Assembly: GCF_016863635.1 (NCBI RefSeq)
Contig: NZ_BOPG01000009.1
Coordinates: 354,560-418,559, forward strand
Direction: 5' to 3'
Origin: Virgisporangium aurantiacum
GTDB taxonomy: Bacteria > Actinomycetota > Actinomycetes > Mycobacteriales > Micromonosporaceae
DNA: 64,000 nucleotides
Of the stretch, positions 33,057 through 42,706 are shown piece after piece; positions within the stretch are counted from its first letter, which is position 1; each line of letters opens with the position of its first letter. Below the pieces are notes generated by a model. The model searched no databases and was not told the DNA's origin. It saw only the letters and a program-made list of their open reading frames with translations. Position numbers and translations under genes: made by a program.

Positions 33057-33490
33057 GGGATCTGTTCGGCCAGCGCGATGTTGGTGATCGCGCGCGCGAT
33101 GCCGTCGTGCCCCACCACCTGGTCGATGACCCGCTGGAGGTCGGCGTTGTCGCGGGCGACCACCCGGCACAGCAGGTCGCCGGATCCGGTGATCGTGTAC
33201 GCCTCCAGCACCTCGGGGATGGCGGCGAGGTGGGCGGCGACGGGTTCGTGGCCGAGCCGCTGGCTGATTTCGAGCGTCACGAAGGCGGTGACTCCGAACC
33301 CGATGGCGGCCGGCGCGACGTCGGGGCCGAAGCCGCGCACCACTCCCCGGGAGATGAGTTTGTCGAGCCGGGCCTGCACCGTGCCCCGCGCGGCGTGCAG
33401 GCGGCGGGCGCACTCCAGGATGCCGAGCCGGGGTTCGGCCGCCAGCAACGCGATCAGGCGAGCATCGAGATCATCCAGATTACTGGTCAA
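32999..33490 (-). CDS. Lrp/AsnC-family transcriptional regulator
   Basis: A 163-residue regulator. The N-terminal HTH (LDDLDARLIALLAAEPRLGI, then LHAARGTVQARLDKLISRGV) is followed by a RAM/AsnC ligand-binding domain with VLEAYTITGSGDLLCRVVAR (about 94-113). Probably it controls the divergent hppD in response to an aromatic amino acid or intermediate, as in other actinomycetes where this pair is adjacent. The TTG at 33490 has GAGGTG six bases upstream and places the conserved LDDLD at the N-terminus; a GTG at 33499 or a TTG at 33544 are alternatives. The last 58 bp overlap the WYL gene. Confidence 0.87.
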   Translation of the reverse strand: MTSNLDDLDARLIALLAAEPRLGILECARRLHAARGTVQARLDKLISRGVVRGFGPDVAPAAIGFGVTAFVTLEISQRLGHEPVAAHLAAIPEVLEAYTITGSGDLLCRVVARDNADLQRVIDQVVGHDGIARAITNIALAEQIPYRVLPLVRAAASRAGAVP

Positions 33491-33524
33491 TCTGTACACC
33501 TCAACGGGTTGGAGGGCGGACGAT

Positions 33525-33532
33525 TTGTACAA
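33525..33532. promoter_or_regulatory. TTGTACAA palindrome between the Lrp-type gene and hppD
   Basis: An 8-bp palindrome TTGTACAA at 33525-33532, with a related TGTACA at 33493-33498, lies in the 101-bp divergent gap. The placement suits an Lrp/AsnC binding site, but the motif is short. Confidence 0.35.
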
Positions 33533-33537
33533 GGTGA

Positions 33538-34740
<1,203 letters not shown>

Positions 34741-34749
34741 CCGTCCCGG

Positions 34750-34779
34750 CCCGCACGGGGCGGCGGTGACTCGTGCGGG
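34750..34779 (+). terminator. Hairpin after hppD
   Basis: CCCGCACG and CGTGCGGG form an 8-bp stem around a 14-nt loop, 10 bp after the hppD stop, ending 17 bp before the next GTG start. It is a plausible terminator but lacks a T-tract. Confidence 0.45.
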
Positions 34780-34796
34780 TGGGGGAGGATGGACCG

Positions 34797-35498
34797 GTGA
34801 CGCAGCACGGATACCCGTACCCGGAGTCTGGCCAGTACGGTCAGGGGCCGCAGTACCCGCCGGCCAGCCATACCCAGCCGCCGTCGGCCGGGTACGCGGT
34901 GCCGCCCGGCACGCCGGGGTACGGGCACGCCGGGTACCCGCCGGCGGGCGGGTTCGCCGGGCAGCAGAACGCCGGGTACGCGTCACAACAGCCGACCGCA
35001 CCCAATGGTCAGGAACTCGCCGACGTGTGGATGCGCCTGGTCGCCCGTCTGGTCGACGGCCTGATCGTCGGCGGGGTGCTCACGATCATCGCCATTCCCA
35101 TCATGATCGTCGTGTTCGTCGTGAGCCTCGGTTCCCTGGAGACCGACGCCAACGGCAACACGACGGGCGGGCTCTCGTTCCTCGTCGTCGTCCTCGTCAG
35201 CGAACTCGTCGTCTTCCTGCTGGCCTTCGTCGCGCAGTACGTCTACGACGTGGAGATGTGCAAGCGCACAGGTCAAACCGTCGGCAAGCGGATCATGAAA
35301 CTTCGCGTGACGCCGCTCGACCCCAACCTGCCGCTCGACCGCGGGGTGCTGGCCAAGCGCTGGCTGGTCAGCGGCCTGGGCGGGCTCGTGCCGGGGCTGA
35401 GCCTGCTCAACCCGCTGTGGTGCCTGTGGGACCAGCCCTACCGGCAGTGCCTCCACGACAAGTTCGCGAAGACCGTCGTGGTTAAGGTGCCAGCGTGA
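34797..35498 (+). CDS. RDD-family membrane protein with Gly/Pro/Tyr-rich N-terminus
   Basis: A 233-residue protein. The N-terminal 75 residues are low complexity (PASHTQPPSAGYAVPPGTPG-like). Next is an RDD domain with MRLVARLVDGLIVGGVLTII (about 79-98), a second helix (about 128-150) and GQTVGKRIMKLRVTPLD, then a third hydrophobic segment. RDD proteins are small integral membrane proteins, some with Na+/H+ antiport activity; the role here is unknown. The GTG at 34797 follows GGGGGAGGAT. A second RDD gene follows 31 bp later. Confidence 0.82.
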   Translation: MTQHGYPYPESGQYGQGPQYPPASHTQPPSAGYAVPPGTPGYGHAGYPPAGGFAGQQNAGYASQQPTAPNGQELADVWMRLVARLVDGLIVGGVLTIIAIPIMIVVFVVSLGSLETDANGNTTGGLSFLVVVLVSELVVFLLAFVAQYVYDVEMCKRTGQTVGKRIMKLRVTPLDPNLPLDRGVLAKRWLVSGLGGLVPGLSLLNPLWCLWDQPYRQCLHDKFAKTVVVKVPA

Positions 35499-35529
35499 GC
35501 AAGCGCTACGAGTGGAGCGGAGCGAACCC

Positions 35530-36813
35530 GTGAGCGGCATCGCGCCGGGCTGGTACCGAGATCCGGTCGACCCGACGATCCAACGCTACTGGGACGGCGA
35601 GGGCTACCTCGGCGAGCCCCTACCGGCCGACGCCACCCCACCACCCGGCCCACCCGCCGACGCCACCCCACCCCCACCCCCGGCCCAGACCAGCCCGACC
35701 CAGACCAACCCGGCCCAAGCCAGCCCAGCCCAAGCCAGCCCAGCCCCGGTAAGCCCGGCTCAGGCCAGCCCGGCGCAGACCGGCCAGACCCAGGCCGGCC
35801 ACACTCAGGGAAGCCACACCCAGGGAAGCCAGACCCAGGGAAGCCAGACCCAGGCCAGCCAAGGCGGCCAAGCCCAGGCCGGCCAAGGCAGCCAGACCCA
35901 GGGAAGCCAGACCCAGGCCAGCCAAGGCGGCCAAGCCCAGGCCGGCCAAGGCAGCCAGACCCAGGATCCGCAGTCCCAGGCTCCATCGACCCACGGCGCC
36001 GGCGTCGCGAACAGCGCTCCAGCCCAGATCAGCGCCCCACCGCAGAGCCCACCCCCGGGTCCCTATCCGCCCGGCGGCCCCTACCAGCCGTTCGCACCCG
36101 GGCAGGCCGGGCAGCAGGGCCCGATGACGCCGCCCTACGGCACCCCGCCACCGCCCGGCATCCAACCCGGCGGTCCCATGCCCGGCTGGCCCGCGTACCC
36201 ACGCCTGGTGCTGCCCGCACCCCGGCCGCACGGCTACCGGCTCGCCGGCCTCGGGGCCAGGTTCGTGGCGCGGTTCGTCGACACGCTAGCCGTCCTCGGG
36301 CTGAACATCCTGGTCAACGGCTATTTCGTGTACCAGTATTACAAGATCAATCTGCCGTTCTGGCAGGAGATCTCGCGCCGGTTCTACGCCGGCGAGTCGA
36401 CCGCCGGGGTCGAGCCGCCCGAGCGCAGTTCAACCCTGCTGATCATCATTTTGATTCTGGCCGCCGCGCTCTGGTTCGCCTACGAGGTGCCGGCACACGC
36501 CAACAACGGCCAGACGCTCGGCAAGCGGCTCCTCGGCATCAAGGTCATGCGGTTGGAGAGCGACGAGGCGCTCGGCTTCAGAAGATCGATCCGGCGATGG
36601 AACACGCTCGGCCTGCCGACCCTGCTGTGGACCTGCTTCGGCCTCGGTTTCGTCCTGCAGTTCGTCGACTGCCTCTGGGCCGCCATCGACCGGCCGATGC
36701 ACCAGGCGCTCCACGACAAGTCGGCGGTCACCGTGGTGGTGCAGGCCGAACCCCGCCCGACCCCGGAGCAGCAGACCCAGCCCAACCACGATCAACAGGG
36801 ACGGCCCGCATGA
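35530..36813 (+). CDS. DUF2510 - low-complexity linker - RDD membrane protein
   Basis: A 427-residue protein in three parts. First is an N-terminal DUF2510 motif (APGWYRDPVDPTIQRYWDGE, about 5-24). Then comes a 190-residue Pro/Gln/Ala/Ser/Gly-rich linker with a perfect 63-bp duplication, and last an RDD domain from about 235 (RLAGLGARFVARFVDTLAVL; GQTLGKRLLGIKVMRLESDE). The linker has no predicted fold. The GTG at 35530 is likely, with GGAGCGGAG upstream. Its stop overlaps the aminotransferase ATG as ATGA, coupling an apparently unrelated enzyme to it. Confidence 0.83.
   Translation: MSGIAPGWYRDPVDPTIQRYWDGEGYLGEPLPADATPPPGPPADATPPPPPAQTSPTQTNPAQASPAQASPAPVSPAQASPAQTGQTQAGHTQGSHTQGSQTQGSQTQASQGGQAQAGQGSQTQGSQTQASQGGQAQAGQGSQTQDPQSQAPSTHGAGVANSAPAQISAPPQSPPPGPYPPGGPYQPFAPGQAGQQGPMTPPYGTPPPPGIQPGGPMPGWPAYPRLVLPAPRPHGYRLAGLGARFVARFVDTLAVLGLNILVNGYFVYQYYKINLPFWQEISRRFYAGESTAGVEPPERSSTLLIIILILAAALWFAYEVPAHANNGQTLGKRLLGIKVMRLESDEALGFRRSIRRWNTLGLPTLLWTCFGLGFVLQFVDCLWAAIDRPMHQALHDKSAVTVVVQAEPRPTPEQQTQPNHDQQGRPA
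35838..35963 (+). repeat. Perfect 63-bp tandem duplication in the RDD linker
   Basis: Two identical 63-bp units (35838-35900 and 35901-35963) encode a repeated 21-residue Gln/Ala/Gly/Ser segment. Upstream, shorter CAGCCCAGC-type repeats make the whole 35690-35840 stretch repetitive. The exact identity suggests a recent event or active repeat turnover. Confidence 0.92.
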
Positions 36814-37859
36814 CCCGCCTCACCAGGGCAGACCTGGACGCACTTCCCGCATACGTACCCGGCAAGGCGATTCCGGGCGCGATCAAACTGGCCAGCAACG
36901 AGGTCCCGTACGGGCCGTTGCCCGGCGTCGTCGAGGCGCTCACGGCCGCGATCGCCGACGTTCACCGTTACCCCGACATGGGGGTCGTCGCGCTGCGAGA
37001 CGCTCTCGCGGCGCGCACGAAGGCCGACCCGGAGAAGATCGTCACCGGTTGCGGCTCGGTCGCGCTCGCCGAGCACCTGGTCAAGGCCACCTGCCTGCCG
37101 GGCGACGAGGTGATCTACGCCTGGCGCTCGTTCGAGGCGTACCCGATCATCGTCGCGTCGGCCGGTGCCACCAGCGTGCGCGTCCCCAACACCAAGGATC
37201 ACGGGCACGATCTCGGCGCGATGGCCGCGGCGGTCACCGACCGCACGCGGCTCATCTTCGTCTGCAATCCGAACAACCCCACGGGGACGGCGTTGCGGCG
37301 GGCCGAGCTCGACCGCTTCCTCGACGCGGTGCCGTCCACGGTGCTCGTGGTGCTCGACGAGGCGTACCGGGAGTTCGTCACCGACCCCGACGTGCCCGAC
37401 GGCCTCACGGCCTACGGTGACCGGCCGAACGTGGTGGTGCTGCGCACGCTGTCGAAGGCGTGGGGGCTGGCCGGGCTGCGGATCGGCTACCTGGTGGCCG
37501 CACCCGAGGTGGCCGCCGCCGTCCGCAAGGTCGTCACCCCGTTCTCCACCTCCATGGCCGCACAGGCCGCGGCGCTCGCCGCGCTCAAGGCGGACGCCGA
37601 GATGACCCGCCGGGCCGGCCTCGTGGTCGCCGAGCGCGAGCGGCTCCTCGACGCCGTCCGCGACCTCGTGCCGGGTGTGCCGGAGACGCAGGCCAACTTC
37701 GTCTGGCTGCCGCTGGGCGACGACGCACAACGGTTCGGGCAGGCCTGCGAGGAGCACAAGGTGATCGTCCGGCCGTTCGCCGGCGACGGCGTCCGGGTGA
37801 CCGTGGGGACGCCCGACGAGAACGACGCGTTCCTGGAGGCGGCAACCAAGGCGCTTTAG
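36810..37859 (+). CDS. pat: Histidinol-phosphate/aromatic aminotransferase (Pat-like)
   Basis: A 349-residue class I/II PLP aminotransferase. Seen: LPAYVPGKAIPGAIKLASNE (about 10-29), VTGCGSVALAEHL, FVCNPNNPTGTALRR (about 150-164), VLDEAYREF and the PLP lysine region RTLSKAWGLAGLRIGYL. The start and length resemble the actinobacterial aromatic aminotransferase Pat more than operon-encoded HisC. It probably interconverts phenylalanine/tyrosine and their keto acids, which would feed hppD 2 kb upstream; histidinol phosphate is an alternative substrate. The ATG shares ATGA with the RDD stop, and the 3' end overlaps the convergent propeller gene by 4 bp. Confidence 0.87.
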   Translation: MTRLTRADLDALPAYVPGKAIPGAIKLASNEVPYGPLPGVVEALTAAIADVHRYPDMGVVALRDALAARTKADPEKIVTGCGSVALAEHLVKATCLPGDEVIYAWRSFEAYPIIVASAGATSVRVPNTKDHGHDLGAMAAAVTDRTRLIFVCNPNNPTGTALRRAELDRFLDAVPSTVLVVLDEAYREFVTDPDVPDGLTAYGDRPNVVVLRTLSKAWGLAGLRIGYLVAAPEVAAAVRKVVTPFSTSMAAQAAALAALKADAEMTRRAGLVVAERERLLDAVRDLVPGVPETQANFVWLPLGDDAQRFGQACEEHKVIVRPFAGDGVRVTVGTPDENDAFLEAATKAL

Positions 37860-39217
37860 ACGCCGGCCAGCACCACCGGCGTCGAGCCGAGGAAGTAGCG
37901 GTCGTCCGGCTCTTCGGGTGGTCCCCCGGTGAGCCGTTCGACCGCCACGAACCGGCCGGCGACGTGCACCAGCCCGGGCACCCACCGCTCGTCGGGCACC
38001 TTCTTGAGATCGGTGCGCGACAACTCGACACCGCTCGCCGGGTGCAGCACCACCAGGTTCAGGTTGTCGTCGATCGCGTACACGCCGATCGTTCCCACCG
38101 CGACCAGCCGGAATCCCGCCTTGCTGTGCCACTCGGGATGGCCGGACGCGCGGTCGTAGGCCCAGATGACGCCGCTGGTGTCGCCCGCGTTCTCGATCAG
38201 CAAGCCGGCCTGGAGATACGTCCGGTTCCCGGACACCCACTTCTCCGGGGTCACGGCGCCGTCGGAGTTCACCCGCCACACGCCGCCGCTCGTGCCCTTG
38301 ACGCCGGCGTAGTCCTGCTTGGGGGTGATGACCGACTTTCCGCCGGTGGCCTTCAGCAGCCCGCATTCCGAGTGCCCGCGCGCGCACGACATCGGCTCCA
38401 CGTACCAGTTGGCCGCGTCGGCCGGGCCGGCCGAGGCGCCCGGCGGGATCCAGGTGTTCATCAGCGTGCCGGACGCCACGTCGAAGATCTGGAGGGTGGC
38501 CGGCGCCGCGCACGAGTCCTTGACGATGTACGTCGTCTCGCTGGTCCAGTCGGTGTCGTGGCAGCCCGGGTGCTCGGGGAACGTGAACTCCCAGCGGCGC
38601 TTGCCGGTCCACGGGTTGTACGCGATCACCTCGTCGCCGCCGGCCACGACGAGCACGGCCCCGCCGTCGGTGTTCGAGCGCGCGGTGAAGATCCCCACCG
38701 GCCGCCAGACGGTCGCGCCGCCGGTGCGCCGGCCGTCGAACGTCTCCCCCTCGCTCGCCCGGGCCTGGTCCTGCCACGCGATGCGGCCGGTCTTCGGGAT
38801 CACGGCCAGCACGACGCCGTCCGAAAATTTGACGATCACCAGGGCGACGCCCTCGTAGCTGCCCTCGACGGCGACCACGCCGGCGACCTCCGCCGGCCAG
38901 CGCCGGATCGACCAGAACGGCGTCGCCTCGGTGCGGCTGGTCAACGACGTGTCGGCCCACACCCGGCGGGCGTCGGCGAAAACGCGCAGCCGCCCGTCGA
39001 CGATGAGCGGCGCCGACGTCAGCTCGCCGTACCGGACCGGCTCGGCGGCCGGCCGGTCGGGATACGGGCCGCGGGCCTCGACCGCCGACTCGGCGGGCCG
39101 GAGCACGCGGTAGCCGACCACCGCCGTCGCACCCAGCACACAGACGACCGCCAGGGCGATCACCGAGAACCGGGCCCAGCGCGGCCAGGTGGCGGGCCTC
39201 GTCAGCACAGGACTCAT
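37856..39217 (-). CDS. Membrane-anchored PQQ-type beta-propeller protein
   Basis: A 453-residue protein with one N-terminal transmembrane helix (about 18-36) and an extracellular domain of blade motifs (PKTGRIAWQDQ, NPWTGKRRWEF, DVASGTLMNTW, DRASGHPEWHS, HPASGVELSR). Several Cys (GCHDTDW, DSCAAP, SCARGHSECG) may form disulfides. It has the same plan as the protein at 1332-2663, so the two are probable paralogues; a non-catalytic surface role is inferred. The ATG at 39217 is the only reasonable start near the helix. Confidence 0.82.
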   Translation of the reverse strand: MSPVLTRPATWPRWARFSVIALAVVCVLGATAVVGYRVLRPAESAVEARGPYPDRPAAEPVRYGELTSAPLIVDGRLRVFADARRVWADTSLTSRTEATPFWSIRRWPAEVAGVVAVEGSYEGVALVIVKFSDGVVLAVIPKTGRIAWQDQARASEGETFDGRRTGGATVWRPVGIFTARSNTDGGAVLVVAGGDEVIAYNPWTGKRRWEFTFPEHPGCHDTDWTSETTYIVKDSCAAPATLQIFDVASGTLMNTWIPPGASAGPADAANWYVEPMSCARGHSECGLLKATGGKSVITPKQDYAGVKGTSGGVWRVNSDGAVTPEKWVSGNRTYLQAGLLIENAGDTSGVIWAYDRASGHPEWHSKAGFRLVAVGTIGVYAIDDNLNLVVLHPASGVELSRTDLKKVPDERWVPGLVHVAGRFVAVERLTGGPPEEPDDRYFLGSTPVVLAGV

Positions 39218-39250
39218 CGGGCTAGCACTCTAACTCGCCGGCCTGAGCGA

Positions 39251-40117
39251 CTACGCCGGCGGCAGCAGCAGTCCGAGCCGGCGCATGTCGTCGACCGGCT
39301 CGGCGATGCTGCACGTGCCGTACCCGATCCACAGCGGACGCTCGGCGGCCAGCTGGCCCCGCACGGTCTCCACCAGCGGCACCGCGTCGGTGGTGGCCAG
39401 CACCTCGGCCACGTCGGCCGCCTCCGCACCGTCGGCCGCGGCGATCGAGCCGGCGAGCACGTTCAGGAACCCGTGGTGCAGGAAGCCCGTCTCCGGATCG
39501 GTGTGCCGCAACGCGTGGTGCAGGCCGGCCGTGAGCTTGAACGGCAGGTCGCGGTCGCGGCACGCGCAGATGACGGCGGCCAGCTCGACCGGCGTCGGGA
39601 ACAGCTCGGCGGCCAGGCCACCGGTGCGGAACTTCGGTGCGATCCGCTCACCGGCCGCACGCGCACCGGCCAGCGTGTCGAGCGCGGCGAGCAGGCCCCA
39701 GGTGAGCGGCACCTCCGCGTACCCGGCCCGCCCGGCGGCGATCGTCCGGAACGCGGCCAGCCCGGGCATCGGGTCTTCGCCGCGCTTCGCCACCGGCGCC
39801 TCGATGTGCTTGACGTCCACCTGGTCGCCCGCGGCCGCCAGCGCACCCGCCACCACGGTGAGCGGGCCGACCAGCCCGATCGAGAGCCGGTCGCCGGAGT
39901 CGCGCAGCCGCGACCACAGCGCACCGACCTCGTCGGCGGGTACCAGCAGCGGCCCCACCAGCGGCGCGTACCACGACGAGCGGGCCTCGCGGTGCCCGTC
40001 CAGCGCGTCATTGATCGACGCACCGCGGGGCGGGAACATCGCGGCGTCGTCGAGGAGGTCCACCAGTAGCGGCGGCACGCTGTTCGGCACGTTCAGCAAC
40101 CTAACGGACGCCCGCAT
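39251..40117 (-). CDS. Conserved hypothetical protein
   Basis: A protein of up to 288 residues that I cannot assign to a family. It is soluble and Ala/Leu/Gly-rich, with a recognisable N-terminal PPLLVDLLDDAAMFPPRGAS. The middle (IGLVGPLTVVAGALAAAGDQ, KFRTGGLAAELFPTPVELAA) and a later LPFKLTAGLHHALRHTDPET, with two His, look like a TIM-barrel-like alpha/beta protein. The ATG at 40117 is shown; a GTG at 40090 with AGG upstream fits the start of homologues better in my judgement. It lies downstream of ispF on the same strand, separated by 17 bp. Confidence 0.7.
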   Translation of the reverse strand: MRASVRLLNVPNSVPPLLVDLLDDAAMFPPRGASINDALDGHREARSSWYAPLVGPLLVPADEVGALWSRLRDSGDRLSIGLVGPLTVVAGALAAAGDQVDVKHIEAPVAKRGEDPMPGLAAFRTIAAGRAGYAEVPLTWGLLAALDTLAGARAAGERIAPKFRTGGLAAELFPTPVELAAVICACRDRDLPFKLTAGLHHALRHTDPETGFLHHGFLNVLAGSIAAADGAEAADVAEVLATTDAVPLVETVRGQLAAERPLWIGYGTCSIAEPVDDMRRLGLLLPPA

Positions 40118-40134
40118 CGGCGAACAACAACGCG

Positions 40135-40632
40135 TCAACCGTCCACAGTAGACAATGAAGGATTCTCGTAGATCAACGCGACCGCCACGGCGGCCAGCCC
40201 TTCGCCGCGCCCGGTGAAGCCCAGCCCGTCGGTGGTGGTGGCGGCGATGCGGACGGGCGCGCCCACGGCGTCACCGAGGATCTTCTCGGCCTCGGCCCGG
40301 CGCGGTCCGATCTTGGGTGACCGGCCGATGGCCTGCACCGACACGTTGCCGATCCCGAAGCCGGAGGCCCGGACCCGGCGGGCCGTCTCGACGAGCAGCG
40401 CCACGCCCGACGCGCCGGCCCACTCGGGACGGGCGGTGCCGAAGTTGAGACCGAGGTCGCCGAGGCCGGCCGCGCCGAGCAGCGCGTCGCAGGCGGCATG
40501 GGCGACGACGTCGCCGTCGGAGTGGCCGGCGAGCCCGGGCGCGTCGTCCCAGCGGAGGCCGGCGACCCAGCACTCGCGATCGGCGCTGTAGGCGTGGACG
40601 TCGGTGCCTACGCCGACGAGCGGAACGATCAC
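40135..40632 (-). CDS. ispF: 2-C-methyl-D-erythritol 2,4-cyclodiphosphate synthase
   Basis: A 165-residue trimeric enzyme of the non-mevalonate isoprenoid pathway. Seen: [10 protein letters not shown] (metal ligands Asp and His, about 6-15), [20 protein letters not shown] (about 36-55, second His), and [20 protein letters not shown] at the C-terminus. The GTG at 40632 follows GGAG closely. Its usual partner ispD is 0.9 kb upstream but is separated by an oppositely oriented membrane-protein gene. Confidence 0.95.
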   Translation of the reverse strand: MIVPLVGVGTDVHAYSADRECWVAGLRWDDAPGLAGHSDGDVVAHAACDALLGAAGLGDLGLNFGTARPEWAGASGVALLVETARRVRASGFGIGNVSVQAIGRSPKIGPRRAEAEKILGDAVGAPVRIAATTTDGLGFTGRGEGLAAVAVALIYENPSLSTVDG

Positions 40633-40779
40633 GCTCCGGAGCGTACCGGCAGTATCTATCTGACCCACGCGCAACGCTCTGACCAGGAGATTCGGCGTGA
40701 GCTGCATCGCCTGTCTACCCTGGTCGACGTGCCCGGCTCCCTCCCCAGCGCCCGTGACGAGATCAGGCAGGCCCTGATC

Positions 40780-41508
40780 ATGACCCGTCGCGCGGTGGCA
40801 TCCGTGCGGAAAACGCCGCCCTGGCGGCGGCAGTGGAGCCGTCCCACCGGTCCCGCGCTGCGGTTCATGATCCTGGTCACGTTGGTGGCCATGCTCCTGG
40901 CCACGGCGCTGATCGCCGGGCCCGACCGCGAGACGCTGCTGCACGCCGCCCGCGGCGGCAGCATGTTCGCGCCGGTGGCGGCCGTGGTCGGCAGCGCCCT
41001 GCTGGTGGCCGCGATGGTGCCGCGCACCTGGCTGGCGTTCGCCGGTGGCGCCCTGTTCGGCTCGGTGGCCGGCGCGATGTACGTGCTGGCCGGGGTCACG
41101 GCCGGCGCCGCGCTGGCCTTCCTCGTCGGGCGGCTGCTCGGGCGCAGTTTCGTCTCCACCAAGCTGCGGGGCCGGTTCGCGCTCATCGAGGCGTCGGTGG
41201 CCCGGCGCGGGGTCTGGGCGGTCGTCGTGTGCCGGCTCATCCCGATCGTCCCGTTCGCGATCAGCAACTACGCGTTCGGGACGACGTCCGTGCGGCCCCG
41301 GCAGATGATCGCGGGGACGATGCTGGGCGCCCTGCCGGCGACGTTCGCGTACTCGGCGCTCGGCTCCGCCACCATGCACGGCGACTGGCTGGGCGCCAAG
41401 GTCGCCGGTGGCTGCGTGCTCGCTCTGGGCGCCTGCGGCGTGATCGGCACCTACCTCGTCTGGCGCCGGCGCCCGCACGCGGCGCCCGCGGTGAGCCTCA
41501 CGAAGTAA
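40780..41508 (+). CDS. TVP38/TMEM64 (VTT domain) membrane protein
   Basis: A 242-residue integral membrane protein with about six hydrophobic segments. Its VTT/DedA-like core reads [20 protein letters not shown] (about 83-102), then [10 protein letters not shown] and [20 protein letters not shown] (about 147-166). Members act in membrane homeostasis or lipid scrambling; the substrate here is unknown. The ATG at 40780 has AGGCAGG upstream; an in-frame GTG at 40729 would add 17 residues. It lies between ispF and ispD on the opposite strand, and its end overlaps ispD by 11 bp. Confidence 0.82.
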   Translation: MTRRAVASVRKTPPWRRQWSRPTGPALRFMILVTLVAMLLATALIAGPDRETLLHAARGGSMFAPVAAVVGSALLVAAMVPRTWLAFAGGALFGSVAGAMYVLAGVTAGAALAFLVGRLLGRSFVSTKLRGRFALIEASVARRGVWAVVVCRLIPIVPFAISNYAFGTTSVRPRQMIAGTMLGALPATFAYSALGSATMHGDWLGAKVAGGCVLALGACGVIGTYLVWRRRPHAAPAVSLTK

Positions 41509-42184
41509 GCAGGGCCGCCGCGATCCGCAGGTCGAGCGGTCGGGTGATCTTCATCGCCACCTCGTCGCCGGGAACCGTGTGCACCGGCACACCCAGCTTC
41601 TCGGCCAGGCCCGCGTCGTCGGTGTGCTCGTCGACGGCCGCCTCGTGCGCGGCCACCAGCACGGCTCGCAGGAACCCCTGTGGCGTCTGTACGGCCCGCA
41701 GCACCGCCCGGTCGACCGTGCCGACCACCCGACCGGCGTCGTCGACCTGCTTGATCGTGTCGACCACCGGAAGCACCGGGATCACCGCGGGCAGCCCGGA
41801 GCGCACCGCGGCGGCGACCCGCTCGATCATGTCGGGCGGCGTGAGCGCCCGGGCGGCGTCGTGCACCAGGACGATGCCGAGGGACGCGTCGGCCGCCCTC
41901 AGCGCCGCCGCGACCGACGCCTGGCGGCTGGCACCACCGGCCACCACGTCGACCGCCGCAACCGGCGCCAGCAACTCGCGGACGGCCTCGACGTCGCCGG
42001 CCGGAGCCGCCACGACGATCTGACCGACGGAAGGCGCCGCGCCCAGCCGGCGCACCGCGTGCACGAGCAGCGGCTCACCGGCGAGTTCACGCAGCGCCTT
42101 GGGTATGCCCGGGCCCAGCCGAACGCCGGCACCCGCAGCAGGAACAAGGACCGCGACGTCACCACGCAGCATCTGCGCCGTCAC
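41498..42184 (-). CDS. ispD: 2-C-methyl-D-erythritol 4-phosphate cytidylyltransferase
   Basis: A 228-residue CTP:MEP cytidylyltransferase of the non-mevalonate pathway. Seen: [20 protein letters not shown] (nucleotide loop, about 12-31), [19 protein letters not shown] (about 103-121), [16 protein letters not shown] and the late [11 protein letters not shown]. The GTG at 42184 is preceded by AAGGA at about 7 nt; an ATG at 42172 is in frame. Ribosome binding site and start codon both lie inside a perfect 22-bp-stem hairpin (42138-42204), which may restrain translation. carD ends 36 bp upstream on the same strand. Confidence 0.93.
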   Translation of the reverse strand: MTAQMLRGDVAVLVPAAGAGVRLGPGIPKALRELAGEPLLVHAVRRLGAAPSVGQIVVAAPAGDVEAVRELLAPVAAVDVVAGGASRQASVAAALRAADASLGIVLVHDAARALTPPDMIERVAAAVRSGLPAVIPVLPVVDTIKQVDDAGRVVGTVDRAVLRAVQTPQGFLRAVLVAAHEAAVDEHTDDAGLAEKLGVPVHTVPGDEVAMKITRPLDLRIAAALLTS

Positions 42185-42204
42185 GTCGCGGTCCTTGTTC
42201 CTGC
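42138..42204 (-). promoter_or_regulatory. Long perfect hairpin enclosing the ispD start
   Basis: The 22-nt arms 42138-42159 and 42183-42204 are exact reverse complements, with a 23-nt loop. Inside the loop a further 6-bp stem (GCGCAG / CTGCGT, one G-U) closes on the in-frame ATG. In the ispD mRNA the 5' arm contains the AAGGA ribosome binding site and the 3' arm encodes the start of the nucleotide-binding loop. It begins 17 nt after the carD stop, so it could also act as a carD terminator or attenuator. Confidence 0.8.
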
Positions 42205-42220
42205 AGAGAAGAAGACGTGC

Positions 42221-42706
42221 TCAGGCCTCGGTGAGGACCTTGTCGAGCAGGACTTCCGCCTCGTCTTTCGTGCTCTTCTCAGCGAGCGCCACCTCGCCGA
42301 CAAGAATGTCTCGCGCCTTGGCGAGCATGCGCTTTTCTCCTGCTGAAAGGCCGCGCTCACGCTCACGGCGCCAGAGGTCCCGCACGACCTCAGCCACCTT
42401 GAGCGGGTTGCCCGAGGCAAGCTTCTCGAGATTCGCCTTGTAACGCCTCGACCAGTTGGTCGGCTCTTCGGTGTGAGGAGCACGCAGAACGTCGAAGACC
42501 TTGGTAAGGCCTTCTTCTCCCACGACCTCGCGCACACCGACGATCTCGGCGTTTTCGGCGGGCACCCGCACCGTAAGGTCACCCTGAGCAACCCTCAGGA
42601 CGAGGTAAAGCTTCTCCTCGCCCTTAACGACGCGGGTCTCGATTGCCTCGATGAGTGCGGCCCCGTGGTGGGGGTAGACAACGGTCTCGCCGACACTGAA
42701 AACCAT
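42221..42706 (-). CDS. carD: CarD-family RNA polymerase-binding transcription regulator
   Basis: A 161-residue protein that binds the RNA polymerase beta subunit and stabilises open complexes at rRNA and other promoters. Seen: the N-terminal Tudor-like RID domain ([20 protein letters not shown], residues 3-22; [20 protein letters not shown]) and the C-terminal helical DNA-binding domain ([20 protein letters not shown] with the conserved Trp; [15 protein letters not shown]). Length is typical. The ATG at 42706 follows AAAGGGG. ispD follows, so cotranscription with a hairpin between them is likely. Confidence 0.97.
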   Translation of the reverse strand: MVFSVGETVVYPHHGAALIEAIETRVVKGEEKLYLVLRVAQGDLTVRVPAENAEIVGVREVVGEEGLTKVFDVLRAPHTEEPTNWSRRYKANLEKLASGNPLKVAEVVRDLWRRERERGLSAGEKRMLAKARDILVGEVALAEKSTKDEAEVLLDKVLTEA

